From positions 1-64,000 of the forward strand of contig JAFVCV010000046.1 of assembly GCA_017478965.1 (NCBI GenBank): a stretch of DNA of 64,000 nt, given 5' to 3'. The notes beneath the pieces are model-generated. The model was not told the origin of the DNA. It worked only from the letters and a program-made list of their open reading frames with translations, and searched no databases. Source of the DNA: Ruminococcus sp. (GTDB lineage Bacteria; Bacillota; Clostridia; Oscillospirales; Ruminococcaceae). This document shows, one piece after another, positions 18,574 through 26,671 of this stretch (within the stretch, counting starts at the first letter, position 1; the number at the start of each line of letters is the position of its first letter). The translations under genes were made by a program, and so were the position numbers.

Positions 18574-19857
18574 ATGTTAAAAAGCAAACTGCCCTTAGGC
18601 ATAGCGGCAGCTTTTATTTTCGTTGGACTGTTTTCGTTCATCGTGATAAAATATGCCCTGAATTCCGACCCCACTAAGGATCTGAAGACCAGTGACAGCA
18701 GCAGGACGCCTATCACCACTCTTGGCGATATCAGGGCCGACAGAGACAGCAGCGGCTCCCAGGATATGAGTACCGACGCAGGGGACGTTACCGTTACCGT
18801 CAGGATAGGCAGCTCGGAGCCTGATCTTTCCTCCGGAGGGGACAGCTCCGGTGCTGTGACACAATCGACCGAACTGTCCAACAAGAAGAAGAACACTACT
18901 ACCGGCAAGAAGACCACCACGACCACTGCTAAGAAAAACAATGAAAAGCTGGTCAAGCTGGGGGCAGAGCTTGATACCCTAGCAAAGGCATACAACAAGG
19001 CTGCCGACGCACTTAATACAGCCAATGAAGAACTTGATGCGGCCAGAGAAGAGGAAGAGAACGCCCAGGCGGCTCTCAACGACGCTAAGGACGCCCTTGA
19101 CAGAGCCAAGGAGCTGTATGATGACGGGCAGGCTGACAACTACAGAAGGGGTGCTGCCGCATTCTATGACCAGAACGGCTCCAGTGCGGCGTCGCTGCTG
19201 ACCGGGGACGAACTGGCAGGTTATACCAGCCTTGGCGGGGAGAACGATGCTACTTCTCTTGACAATATGAAGAGAGCTATCGAGCTGCTGAAGGAATGCA
19301 ACGACCTGAGGGCCGACGAGGGGAAGAGCAGGATAATGGTCAGCGATGTGCTGATGGCCCTTTCTCAGCTCAACGCCAATGCCGAGGAGGAGACAGGGGA
19401 CAGTATGAACCGCTCGCCTTATGCGGAGATCCTGGCATTCGGTTTTGATGACCCCTTTGATGCCTGGTACTATGATGAGAGAGACAGTGACGGCGGTCAT
19501 TTTGTCACCATGACCAGCGAGAATTTCGTGGCCATGGGAATGGGATATAACTCTAACAGTGCCGGCAGGGGCAGCTGCCACAGTATGCTTTTTGCTACCG
19601 ACGACGGTCTGGGTACCCTTTACAGCGTTGATGATTACGCCGCAAAGTTCGAGGATTTCTACAACAGCGCCATAAAGGGCAGGTACTACAGCGAGCAGGA
19701 GGACGCAGTGAACGCCGCCTCTGAAAGGCTTGAGAATGCAAAGAAAGACGTCATTTCCAAGGAGGCCACTGTGAAAACGGCAAACAAGGCTTATGAAGAG
19801 GCCAAGGCCGACTATGAGGAGAAAGAGGCCGAGTATAACGAGGCAAAGGACAGCTGA
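18574..19857 (+). CDS. Membrane-anchored coiled-coil protein with CAP-like domain
   Basis: The 427-residue protein has one N-terminal membrane helix (about residues 7-28), then a Ser/Thr/Lys-rich linker (to about 125), a heptad-rich coiled coil (about 126-190), a globular part (about 225-355) and a second coiled coil (about 370-425). The globular part reads like a CAP/SCP domain: an asparagine-rich helix NDLRADEG, FDAWYYDERD and GHFVTMTSENFVAMGMGYN. This layout recalls the SEC10/PgrA surface proteins of Firmicutes. It would face outside, tethered at its N-terminus, with no LPXTG anchor. Function unknown. Confidence 0.65.
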   Translation: MLKSKLPLGIAAAFIFVGLFSFIVIKYALNSDPTKDLKTSDSSRTPITTLGDIRADRDSSGSQDMSTDAGDVTVTVRIGSSEPDLSSGGDSSGAVTQSTELSNKKKNTTTGKKTTTTTAKKNNEKLVKLGAELDTLAKAYNKAADALNTANEELDAAREEEENAQAALNDAKDALDRAKELYDDGQADNYRRGAAAFYDQNGSSAASLLTGDELAGYTSLGGENDATSLDNMKRAIELLKECNDLRADEGKSRIMVSDVLMALSQLNANAEEETGDSMNRSPYAEILAFGFDDPFDAWYYDERDSDGGHFVTMTSENFVAMGMGYNSNSAGRGSCHSMLFATDDGLGTLYSVDDYAAKFEDFYNSAIKGRYYSEQEDAVNAASERLENAKKDVISKEATVKTANKAYEEAKADYEEKEAEYNEAKDS

Positions 19858-19870
19858 GAATAATATGATT

Positions 19871-19910
19871 GCCCGGAGCGTTTAGGTGAACGTTCCGGGC
19901 ATTTTGTTTT
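19871..19910 (+). terminator. Terminator of the coiled-coil protein gene
   Basis: GCCCGGAGCGTT and AACGTTCCGGGC pair over 12 bp (one G-T), followed by ATTTTGTTTT. Confidence 0.8.
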
Positions 19911-21274
19911 CAGACTGCAAGTTTCGTTCTGGTGGACTTCATCATCAGGAAAGCGATAAGGGCCGAAAGGATCTCGGCTAGGGGAAAGGCTATCCAGATG
20001 AGGGACATGGGGGCTGAACCGTTTTTAACAAGTACAGCGAAAAGCTTGGCGGCGGGCAGCACGAAGATAAGCTGTCGGCAAAGGGAGATGGCCAGGGACT
20101 GAGGACCGCCGTCAAGGGCCTGGAAAATGCCCTGGAAGGCAATGTTCGCCCCGGCAAAAACAAAGCTTATGGAGATGAGTCTCATGGCGCTGACACAAAG
20201 CTCTCTGGTCTGGCCGGAAAGGCCGAACATCTTCGAGAAAGGCCCAGCGAACAGCTCCACCGCAAGGGTCCCCGCCGCCATTATCAGGCAGGTGTAGAGC
20301 AGGCCGTACTTTATGCCTTCGCCGATGCGCTTTTTGTCCTTCATGCCGTGGCTGTAGGATACGATGGGGGTTATGGCGTCCCTTAACCCGAAGGCTGCAA
20401 ACAGCACGAACTGCTGCACCTTATAGAAAAGCCCGTAGGCCGTCACCATTGACTCGCTTATCCCCCCGAGTATCATGTTCAGCAGATAGGTCATCACCGA
20501 CATCAGGGCCTGGGCTATGATCGCAGGCAGACCGATGGCGTAGATCTCCTTTATTATTTTTGCCGAGGGGACCATAAAGCTCAGGGAATTCCTGATCTCG
20601 ATATTCTTTTTCAGGTGGAATGCCATGGCGGCTAAAAATGAGACTATCTGCCCTATGACCGTAGCGTAGGCTGCTCCCTTTACGCCCAGTTTTGGCAGAC
20701 CAAGAAGGCCGTAGATCAGCAGGGGGTCAAGTATCATGTTTGTCACGGCTCCGCTTATCTGCGCCACGGTGGAAAATGCCGACCGGCCGGTGGCCTGAAG
20801 GAGTTTTTCGTAGATGGAGAAAAACACTATGCCGAAGGACCACACGCAGCAGATGCGCAGATAGTCAGCGCCCATGCCGGCGATGAGCCGGTTCTTTGTC
20901 TGAAAGCCTATGAATGCCTTTACTCCGAAAAAGCCGAAGAGCAGGAACATAAGGTAGATGACGAGTGCCAGAAAAAGCCCGCAGCCCGCAGTCCTGCTGG
21001 CCTTCTCACTGTCGCTCTGTCCAAGACTTTTCGAGAGGAGCGCTCCGACCCCCACCCCTGTGCCGATGCTCAGGGCCACCATCAGCATCTGCATGGGGAA
21101 TGCCAGGGTCAGGGCGTTAAGGGCCGCCTCGCCGTTCTCCTTCATGTTCGAGACAAAGGCGCTGTCAACGATGTTGTAAAAGGCTTGCAGGAGCATCGAC
21201 ATTATCATCGGGACCCCCATAGATATCATCAGCCTTTTCACCGGCATAACGCCTAAAATGTTTGATCTTTCCAT
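19910..21274 (-). CDS. MATE family efflux transporter
   Basis: The 454-residue protein has twelve predicted helices and the two-lobed MATE pattern, with NIVDSAFVSN in helix 1, IGTGVGVGALLSKSLGQ in helix 2 and MILDPLLIYGLLGLPKLGVKGAAYATVIGQ near the middle. MATE exporters move cationic drugs or metabolites using Na+ or H+. I chose ATG 21274, 8 nt after AAGGAAGG, rather than the GTG before it. It reads in the same direction as carD but a terminator separates them. It is a different gene from the edge MATE fragment, with AGA/AGG-rich arginine codons. Confidence 0.92.
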   Translation of the reverse strand: MERSNILGVMPVKRLMISMGVPMIMSMLLQAFYNIVDSAFVSNMKENGEAALNALTLAFPMQMLMVALSIGTGVGVGALLSKSLGQSDSEKASRTAGCGLFLALVIYLMFLLFGFFGVKAFIGFQTKNRLIAGMGADYLRICCVWSFGIVFFSIYEKLLQATGRSAFSTVAQISGAVTNMILDPLLIYGLLGLPKLGVKGAAYATVIGQIVSFLAAMAFHLKKNIEIRNSLSFMVPSAKIIKEIYAIGLPAIIAQALMSVMTYLLNMILGGISESMVTAYGLFYKVQQFVLFAAFGLRDAITPIVSYSHGMKDKKRIGEGIKYGLLYTCLIMAAGTLAVELFAGPFSKMFGLSGQTRELCVSAMRLISISFVFAGANIAFQGIFQALDGGPQSLAISLCRQLIFVLPAAKLFAVLVKNGSAPMSLIWIAFPLAEILSALIAFLMMKSTRTKLAV

Positions 21275-21303
21275 CACACTTACCTTCCTTTACTGTATGT
21301 TTG

Positions 21304-21359
21304 CAAAAAAAAACAGTGTGTTCCCAAAGCCGGATTTACGCCGCCTGGCAACACACTGT
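21304..21359 (-). terminator. Terminator of carD
   Basis: ACAGTGTGTT (21313-21322) pairs perfectly with AACACACTGT (21350-21359), and a run of nine T follows on the minus strand. Confidence 0.85.
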
Positions 21360-21382
21360 AGTTTCCTGTTCGATTGTAGACC

Positions 21383-21904
21383 TCAGCTCTCAGCCGGACC
21401 GTTCTCCCTGCCGCTGAGCCGCTCCCTTATATAACCTAAGACCGATTCCCTCGGTATGCCCAGAGCCACGGCGAACTCGCCGTATACCAGGTCCTCCGCC
21501 TGGTTCATGTACTGCTGCTCGATGCGGCTCAGCTTCTTGTTGCTGCTGCGGCACCGCTCGCCCTTGGCATAGATGGCCTTTATCATACTCAGCATCTCGC
21601 TTAGGTCGTGGCTCTTCATAGAGGCTGAATAATGCTCTTTTATGGCCTTGGGGTTCCTTTCGTTGAACTGGCTCTCCTCTATGTCGGGTATCCTGTCGAT
21701 AAGGTCCTCCGCCCTGGCCTTGTCCATGACCTTGCGCATGAATACCTTAGTGTCCACCGGCACATAGGAGGTCCCTGTCCCGAAGACCGGGGTCATTGTA
21801 TAGTACTGCTTATCCTCGCAGCCCTTTATGTCGATAGGCCCTACCTCATCGACACGGTAAACACCGCTGCTGCCATAAACTATCAGTTCGCCCTTTGAGA
21901 ACAT
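21383..21904 (-). CDS. CarD-family transcription regulator
   Basis: The 173-residue protein starts with the CarD/TRCF RNA-polymerase-interacting domain (FSKGELIVYGSSGVYRVDEV, about residues 2-60, with YYTMTPVF and YVPVD strands), followed by a helical C-terminal part that in CarD contacts the upstream edge of the -10 element. It has the GKGCR-like AKGERCRSSNKKLS segment and an LS.IEQQYMNQAEDLVYGE helix typical of Clostridial relatives. CarD stabilises open complexes at many promoters. ATG 21904 is 9 nt after GGAGG. Confidence 0.85.
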   Translation of the reverse strand: MFSKGELIVYGSSGVYRVDEVGPIDIKGCEDKQYYTMTPVFGTGTSYVPVDTKVFMRKVMDKARAEDLIDRIPDIEESQFNERNPKAIKEHYSASMKSHDLSEMLSMIKAIYAKGERCRSSNKKLSRIEQQYMNQAEDLVYGEFAVALGIPRESVLGYIRERLSGRENGPAES

Positions 21905-22104
21905 TTTTATCACCCTCCCGAGAAGACGCAGTTTTAGCGAACACTTTCCCTGTTTATTATTATATCACTCTCAGGTCAATTTTTCAAAGGCGATTTTTCA
22001 CAAATTTCTGGGACGGATAATTGGCCCTTAATGGGTCATAATGACCATTGACCCGTCAAAACTGCAATAGAAAAAATATTTTTGAAAAAATCGGGAAAAA
22101 GGTC

Positions 22105-22133
22105 TTGACAAATCAGAAAAGATGGTGTATAAT
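22105..22133 (+). promoter_or_regulatory. Perfect consensus promoter of tRNA-Thr
   Basis: TTGACA (22105-22110) and TATAAT (22128-22133) are 17 bp apart, 20 bp before the tRNA. Confidence 0.9.
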
Positions 22134-22153
22134 ATATTAGTCGGTTGAGACAA

Positions 22154-22226
22154 GCTGCTATGGCTCAGGTGGTAGAGCACATCCTTGGTAAGGATGAGGT
22201 CACCAGTTCGAATCTGGTTAGCAGCT
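22154..22226 (+). tRNA. tRNA-Thr(GGT)
   Basis: All four stems are visible: acceptor GCTGCTA with TAGCAGC, D stem GCTC/GAGC, anticodon stem CATCC/GGATG around the loop TTGGTAA (anticodon GGT, reading ACC and ACT), and T stem ACCAG/CTGGT around TTCGAAT. The discriminator is T. CCA is not encoded. A run of T starts at once after the tRNA. Confidence 0.95.
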
Positions 22227-22280
22227 TTTTTATTTTGTCTGTTGCCTGAAAAGGGAACGGGCACGATAACATAATACTGA

Positions 22281-22381
22281 GATTTGCAGGGGGACTAAGC
22301 GCTTGCTAGGGCGTGATGTTGAGAAGATGAAATCTGACCCTTTGAACCTGTCGGCCAACACCGGTGCTAGGAAGTCAAATC
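22281..22381 (+). promoter_or_regulatory. TPP (thiamine pyrophosphate) riboswitch
   Basis: The P1 stem is GATTTG (22281-22286) with CAAATC (22376-22381). Inside lie the conserved GAGA near 22321, the signature GACCCTTTGAACCTG (22336-22350) and GGTGCTAGGAAG at the 3' side, all hallmarks of the TPP aptamer. It sits ahead of a terminator and thiT, so thiamine pyrophosphate should shut the transporter gene off. Confidence 0.93.
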
Positions 22382-22401
22382 AGCCATGTGGACTGTTTTT
22401 T

Positions 22402-22436
22402 GCGCTGCCGGTGATGTGCCGGGGCGCTTTTTCTTT
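22402..22436 (+). terminator. Regulated terminator of the TPP riboswitch
   Basis: GCGC..CCGG (from 22402) pairs with CCGG..GCGC (to 22427), followed by TTTTTCTTTT. It stands between aptamer and coding region and would form when the ligand is bound. Confidence 0.85.
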
Positions 22437-22465
22437 TGCAGGTCGGGAAAGGAAGTTGTTTTTTT

Positions 22466-23050
22466 ATGAGAAATTCAAAGACCCTTATGCTGGCTGAGGG
22501 CGCAGTTATGGTGGCTCTTGCCACGGTGCTGAGCTTTATCAAGGTGTTCGAGCTGCCCTGGGGCGGTTCCATAACCCTGCTGTCCATGCTGCCGATATGC
22601 CTTTTCGGCATAAAATACGGCGTTGCCAAGGGACTGTTCGTATCCTTTGTCTTTGCCCTGGTGCAGATGTTCATAAGCCTTGGAGAGGTACTTGGATGGG
22701 GGCTTACAAAGGGAACGCTGATAGCCTGCCTGCTGCTTGATTACATACTTGCCTATACTGTCATCGGCGTGGCAGGTATGTTCAGAAAGAAGGACCTGCC
22801 CGGATGGATCGCCGGCACGGTCATTGCCATACTCCTGAGGCTCTTCGTTCATTTTGTCAGCGGAGTCGTTATCTGGCACAGTGTCGGAAAGATCTGGGGC
22901 GGTCTGGAGCAGACAAATCAGTATGTCTACAGCTTAGCCTACAACGGCGCATACATGGTGCCGGAGCTTATCTTCACCGTCATCGGTGCAGTGATACTGC
23001 TGAAACTTCCTCAGACCAGAAGGCTCATAAAGCCGGTCGAGGACAAGTGA
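22466..23050 (+). CDS. thiT: Energy-coupling-factor thiamine transporter S component
   Basis: The 194-residue protein has six predicted membrane helices and the ThiT pattern, including the N-terminal LAEGAVMVALATVLSF, GGSITLLSMLPI near residue 45 and WHSVGKIWGG in the later part, which lines the thiamine pocket. S components work with the shared EcfA/EcfA'/EcfT module, which is not in this window. I chose ATG 22466, after AAAGGAAG, instead of the ATG at 22436 inside the terminator tail. Control by the TPP riboswitch supports the substrate. Confidence 0.93.
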   Translation: MRNSKTLMLAEGAVMVALATVLSFIKVFELPWGGSITLLSMLPICLFGIKYGVAKGLFVSFVFALVQMFISLGEVLGWGLTKGTLIACLLLDYILAYTVIGVAGMFRKKDLPGWIAGTVIAILLRLFVHFVSGVVIWHSVGKIWGGLEQTNQYVYSLAYNGAYMVPELIFTVIGAVILLKLPQTRRLIKPVEDK

Positions 23051-23060
23051 TCTGTTAAAA

Positions 23061-23096
23061 AACACCGGAGGGATCTTCGTTCCCTCCGGTGTTTTA
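23061..23096 (+). terminator. Bidirectional terminator between thiT and the GLUG lipoprotein gene
   Basis: AACACCGGAGGGA and TCCCTCCGGTGTT pair over 13 bp around a short loop. T-rich tails lie on both strands. Confidence 0.9.
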
Positions 23097-23106
23097 TCAT
23101 GCCATA

Positions 23107-24696
23107 TCACTGCTGCCGGTCCTGAGATACTGCCTGACCGAAATCAAGGGTGTTGCTGACGGGGATATAGTAGCCGTCGATAAACGCCTCCAAATAGACC
23201 GTATAGCCCGGACCGTAGCTGAAAGGCAGCACAGTCTCCCCATCGGCTAACCTCCCCAGGACATCTTCACCGTCGAACTTGATACGCCAGCTAAGGTTGT
23301 GGTACTTATCTTCGATGCCCTCCTCACGGCAGGCCAGACCCTCTTCATTGAACCAGATAGTCTCGGTGATCTCGTGTTCGTTAGCTACCTTGTTCCTTTG
23401 CCAGTCGGTAAATGACAGACGCCCGAGCTTTTCACCGTTGGCGGTAACGTCCTCCTCACAGGTGCCAAATTCGGTGTCAAGGCTGTAGCCCACCATGGTC
23501 CCCGCCAAATTACCGGAGGTCGTGCCTGTGCAGGAGCAGTTTTGCAGATAAGACCATCTGTCATAACCGATGATGACCCCGGCATTAGAGCCGCTGACTA
23601 CTGCGTTCTCGAAATGCAGGTCGTAGATATTCGCATAATAAGCCTTGCCGATGAACCCGACAGAATAAGAAAAGTCGTCGGTAATGGCCATATTCTTTAT
23701 CGTGTGTCCGTTGCCCTGGATAAAGCCGGTGAACTCGTAGTCGATACCGGCTGCTGACCAGCCCATAGGCGCCCATTCGTAGCCCTCCAGGTCGATGTCA
23801 TTTTCAAGCTCGATGGCCACCTGAGGTTTTTCGCCCCCCTGGTCGTTGACGCAGTTCACAAAATACACCGCACTGGCCAGCTCCTCCGGCGTGGTGACTT
23901 TGAAGTCGTAAAAGACGCCCTCGCCGTAATCAAAATAGCCTGTGGTCCTGGAATTTTTTATATATTCCTCATCAGCCAGTTCCTTTATCTGTCCGGTATA
24001 GCAGTATTTTTCCCAGGCAGAGGGGTCAATGGGCTGTGCGGCAGGGTCGTAGTCCTTTTCAAGACCGTCATCCTCCAGACCGGCTCCCCAGCAGTTGAAC
24101 CAGGTATATCTGTTTACCAGCAGATATGTACCGGGATCGTCGATCTTTATGCTTATGCCGCAGTTCTCAGTGTCAAGGATCTCCCCGGTAAGCTCCTGAT
24201 AATTATAGTTATCTTCGTCATACCACATGAACATCAGGGCATCGGGCCTTACCCCATTCAGCTGCGCCGGGTCATAGATGAACACCAGCCTGCCGCCATT
24301 TACTTCCGCCGGGTCAAAATCTACCTGCACCGGCGCCCCTACCAGGCCCACCACCTCGCTGTGAAGGACGTTCCTTCCGTAAAGGTCAGTGAACCGGACG
24401 TCCCTGGATATGTCCTTGTCTTCTTCGGGAATGAGCATGACGTGCTTGACGGCCTTGGCACCGTTGTTACCCACATCAGCCTGGGCAGGCTTTTTCTTAT
24501 TGCCCTGCTGTTCCTGTGTGCTGTCGTCAGTTCCGCTGTCCGTGGCAGAGCTTTCGGTTTCTGATCTGTCCGCAGCCGCCGACAGTTTCCGTGCCGTAAC
24601 ATTAGGCTCCGTATCCGTCGCTGTCTTCCCGCAGCCCCCGGCCCACGTCAGCATCATGACCGCAGCAAGCACTGCGGCCTGTTTTGTTTTGTCCAT
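23107..24696 (-). CDS. Secreted lipoprotein with GLUG repeats
   Basis: The 529-residue protein begins with a signal peptide whose last part reads LTWAGGC, a possible lipobox with Cys22, followed by a low-complexity Ser/Thr/Gln linker (to about 75). A middle part has right-handed beta-helix features: FIQGNGHTIKNMAI, then GFIGKAYYANIYDLHFENAVV and a further turn GVIIGYD, which match the GLUG motif found in adhesins and surface proteases. No catalytic motif is recognised. It would be anchored outside the cell. The ATG at 24696 follows AAGGAGG, and a TTTACA/TATAAT promoter is present upstream. Confidence 0.7.
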   Translation of the reverse strand: MDKTKQAAVLAAVMMLTWAGGCGKTATDTEPNVTARKLSAAADRSETESSATDSGTDDSTQEQQGNKKKPAQADVGNNGAKAVKHVMLIPEEDKDISRDVRFTDLYGRNVLHSEVVGLVGAPVQVDFDPAEVNGGRLVFIYDPAQLNGVRPDALMFMWYDEDNYNYQELTGEILDTENCGISIKIDDPGTYLLVNRYTWFNCWGAGLEDDGLEKDYDPAAQPIDPSAWEKYCYTGQIKELADEEYIKNSRTTGYFDYGEGVFYDFKVTTPEELASAVYFVNCVNDQGGEKPQVAIELENDIDLEGYEWAPMGWSAAGIDYEFTGFIQGNGHTIKNMAITDDFSYSVGFIGKAYYANIYDLHFENAVVSGSNAGVIIGYDRWSYLQNCSCTGTTSGNLAGTMVGYSLDTEFGTCEEDVTANGEKLGRLSFTDWQRNKVANEHEITETIWFNEEGLACREEGIEDKYHNLSWRIKFDGEDVLGRLADGETVLPFSYGPGYTVYLEAFIDGYYIPVSNTLDFGQAVSQDRQQ

Positions 24697-24772
24697 GTCT
24701 GTGCCTCCTTATATTTTTTATTATTCTCATTTTTTAGCAACACAAAATTAAAAAAAGTAATGGATCTTTAAT

Positions 24773-24801
24773 ATTATACCACGATTTCCCATGGTTGTAA
24801 A
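24773..24801 (-). promoter_or_regulatory. Promoter of the GLUG lipoprotein gene
   Basis: On the minus strand TTTACA (24796-24801) and TATAAT (24773-24778) are 17 bp apart. It stands back to back with the two-component operon promoter. Confidence 0.75.
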
Positions 24802-24847
24802 GTCCCCTGATCCTTAAATATTTCATAATATCTGATCGCAGGGGACT
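24801..24847. promoter_or_regulatory. Inverted repeat between divergent promoters
   Basis: AGTCCCCTG (24801-24809) and CAGGGGACT (24839-24847) are perfect inverted copies, and the centre contains AATAT/AATAT-type symmetry. The repeat ends 8 bp before the -35 box of the two-component operon and touches the -35 box of the lipoprotein promoter, a fitting place for a regulator that controls both. Confidence 0.45.
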
Positions 24848-24855
24848 GACGGCGG

Positions 24856-24884
24856 TTGACAGGCTGGGGCAGATGTGTTATACT
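24856..24884 (+). promoter_or_regulatory. Promoter of the two-component operon
   Basis: TTGACA (24856-24861) and TATACT (24879-24884) are 17 bp apart, 29 bp before the response regulator start. Confidence 0.8.
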
Positions 24885-24913
24885 GAACTTGTCTGTTGGA
24901 AAGGAGGACCCTC

Positions 24914-25591
24914 ATGAAAGGTAAGGTACTGATAGCGGAGGACGACAGGGAGATCAGCCGTATCCTGTCGGATGTCCTGACCGGTCACGGCTATGAAGTC
25001 AGGCAGGCCTGCGACGGTCAGCAGGCGGCCGAGCTATTTGAAGAGGATGAGCCGGACCTGGTGCTGATGGACCTGATGATGCCGAAGAAGAGCGGCGAGC
25101 AGCTCATCAGAGAGCTTAGGGAAAAGAGCGAAGTCCCGGTCATAGTCATTTCTGCACGGTCCATGATGGAAACGAAACTGGAGGTACTGAGACTGGGGGC
25201 CGACGATTATCTGATAAAGCCTTTTGATATAAACGAGGTCCTGGTGAGGGCCGAGGTGGTACTCAGGCGCACAGGCAGGAATTCCCCGGGGACTATAAAG
25301 CGGGGAGGGCTGGTTTTCTACACCGAGGAGAACAGGGCGAGCTTCGGGGAGGTTTCGCTGAACCTTACCGCAAAGGAGCTGATGATGTTAAGACTGCTTA
25401 TGGAGCACCCGAAGAAGGTATACACCAAGGCGGAGCTTTATGAGACTGTCTGGAACGAGCCTTATTACTATGAGGACAACACCATCAACGTCCATGTGAG
25501 CAACCTGCGCTCAAAGCTGAAAAAGGTCAGCGGCACAGACCCTATCGAGACGGTCTGGGGTGTGGGCTACCGTTTCAGAGAGGGGCAGTAA
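24914..25591 (+). CDS. OmpR/PhoB-family response regulator
   Basis: The 225-residue protein has a receiver domain (1-115) with acidic pocket Glu9-Asp10-Asp11, phospho-acceptor Asp53 in LMDLMMP, and Lys in DDYLIKPF, then a winged-helix DNA-binding domain (about 130-225) with TAKELMMLRLLMEHPKKVYT and VHVSNLRSKL. I chose ATG 24914 (6 nt after AAGGAGG) over the upstream TTG. It is followed at 1 nt by the sensor kinase gene. Given the transporter genes downstream, it probably senses an antimicrobial or cell-wall stress, which is inference. Confidence 0.93.
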   Translation: MKGKVLIAEDDREISRILSDVLTGHGYEVRQACDGQQAAELFEEDEPDLVLMDLMMPKKSGEQLIRELREKSEVPVIVISARSMMETKLEVLRLGADDYLIKPFDINEVLVRAEVVLRRTGRNSPGTIKRGGLVFYTEENRASFGEVSLNLTAKELMMLRLLMEHPKKVYTKAELYETVWNEPYYYEDNTINVHVSNLRSKLKKVSGTDPIETVWGVGYRFREGQ

Positions 25592-25592
25592 G

Positions 25593-26495
25593 ATGTGGAT
25601 ATCCGTTTCTATAGTACTTTTTATAGCGGCGGTGCTGCTGACAGTCTATCTGATAAGGCTCAAAAAGCAGCTCAGGGACATCACCGCCGAGCTGAAAAGG
25701 ACCAGGGACCGCAGCTATGACAGGCAGCTCAGTGTTTCGCTCTTTGATAAGGACCTGAACGAACTTGCGGCAGAGCTGAACAACGGGCTGAGCTATCAGA
25801 AAAAGCTCAAACATGACGCAGAAAGGGCCGAGCAGAGCCTGAGACAGTCAGTCTCAGACATCGCCCACGACCTGAGGACGCCGCTGTCCGTCATAAAGGG
25901 GGACTTGCAGCTGTTGAACGAACGGGGACTGCCTGATGAGGAGAGCAGGGGATTTGTCCGGGTCTGCATGGAGCGAACAGAGACTCTGAGGGCAATGACG
26001 GACGAGTTCTTTGAGCTTTCAGTCCTTGAGAGCGACCGTGGGAAGGCTGAGCTGAAAAAGGTCAACCTGACAAATCTGCTTATGCAGTTCATAGCGGACA
26101 ACGAGGGTCTTATCGAGCTTTCCGGCCTGACCCCGGAAATAAACTTTTCCCCCAGGACAATTTTTGCCTATGCCAATGAAGAGCTGCTGATGAGGATACT
26201 GGGAAATCTTCTGGGCAATGTGATAAAGTATTCAAAGCGCCGTTTCAGCGTGACCCTCAGCCAGGAGGGCGGGTGCAGAGTGACTTTCACTAATCCTCTG
26301 GACGGGGCGGAGATACAGGACCCCGGCAAGCTCTTTGAAAGGACCTACCGTGGGGACCCTTCCAGAAAGGGCAGCGGCGCCGGACTGGGGCTTTATATCG
26401 TGAAGCTCCTGGCCGAGAAGCAGGACGCCCTTGTCAGCGCAAGTATCAGGGACGGTGAGCTTTCCTTGACCCTGACCCTCAGGGCGGCAGACTGA
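25593..26495 (+). CDS. Sensor histidine kinase
   Basis: The 300-residue kinase has one N-terminal membrane helix (about residues 2-22) and almost no extracytoplasmic loop, so it likely senses within the membrane or via its transporter. The HisKA domain carries His92 in SDIAHDLRTPLS; the ATPase domain has the N box NLLGNVIKYS and the G2 box GSGAGLGLYIV. The ATG at 25593 sits 1 nt after the regulator stop with GAGGGG upstream. The lack of a sensing domain resembles intramembrane-sensing kinases that work with ABC transporters. Confidence 0.92.
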   Translation: MWISVSIVLFIAAVLLTVYLIRLKKQLRDITAELKRTRDRSYDRQLSVSLFDKDLNELAAELNNGLSYQKKLKHDAERAEQSLRQSVSDIAHDLRTPLSVIKGDLQLLNERGLPDEESRGFVRVCMERTETLRAMTDEFFELSVLESDRGKAELKKVNLTNLLMQFIADNEGLIELSGLTPEINFSPRTIFAYANEELLMRILGNLLGNVIKYSKRRFSVTLSQEGGCRVTFTNPLDGAEIQDPGKLFERTYRGDPSRKGSGAGLGLYIVKLLAEKQDALVSASIRDGELSLTLTLRAAD

Positions 26496-26502
26496 TAATT
26501 GC

Positions 26503-26540
26503 CCGGGAACGGCAGAGATGCTGTTCCCGGTTTTTATTTT
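26503..26540 (+). terminator. Terminator after the kinase gene
   Basis: CCGGGAAC (26503-26510) pairs with GTTCCCGG (26523-26530), followed by TTTTTATTTT. The transporter genes downstream therefore need their own promoter or read-through. Confidence 0.85.
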
Positions 26541-26671
26541 TAAATAAAATGTAAATAAATAATGAACATTATTTTTATTTAAGAAATTCTTTAGAAACGC
26601 CATTTAAAATAATTATCAGAAAGGGCAGGCCTGAGGGCAGGCTCACCGAAAAACGCATAGGGGGACCGACT

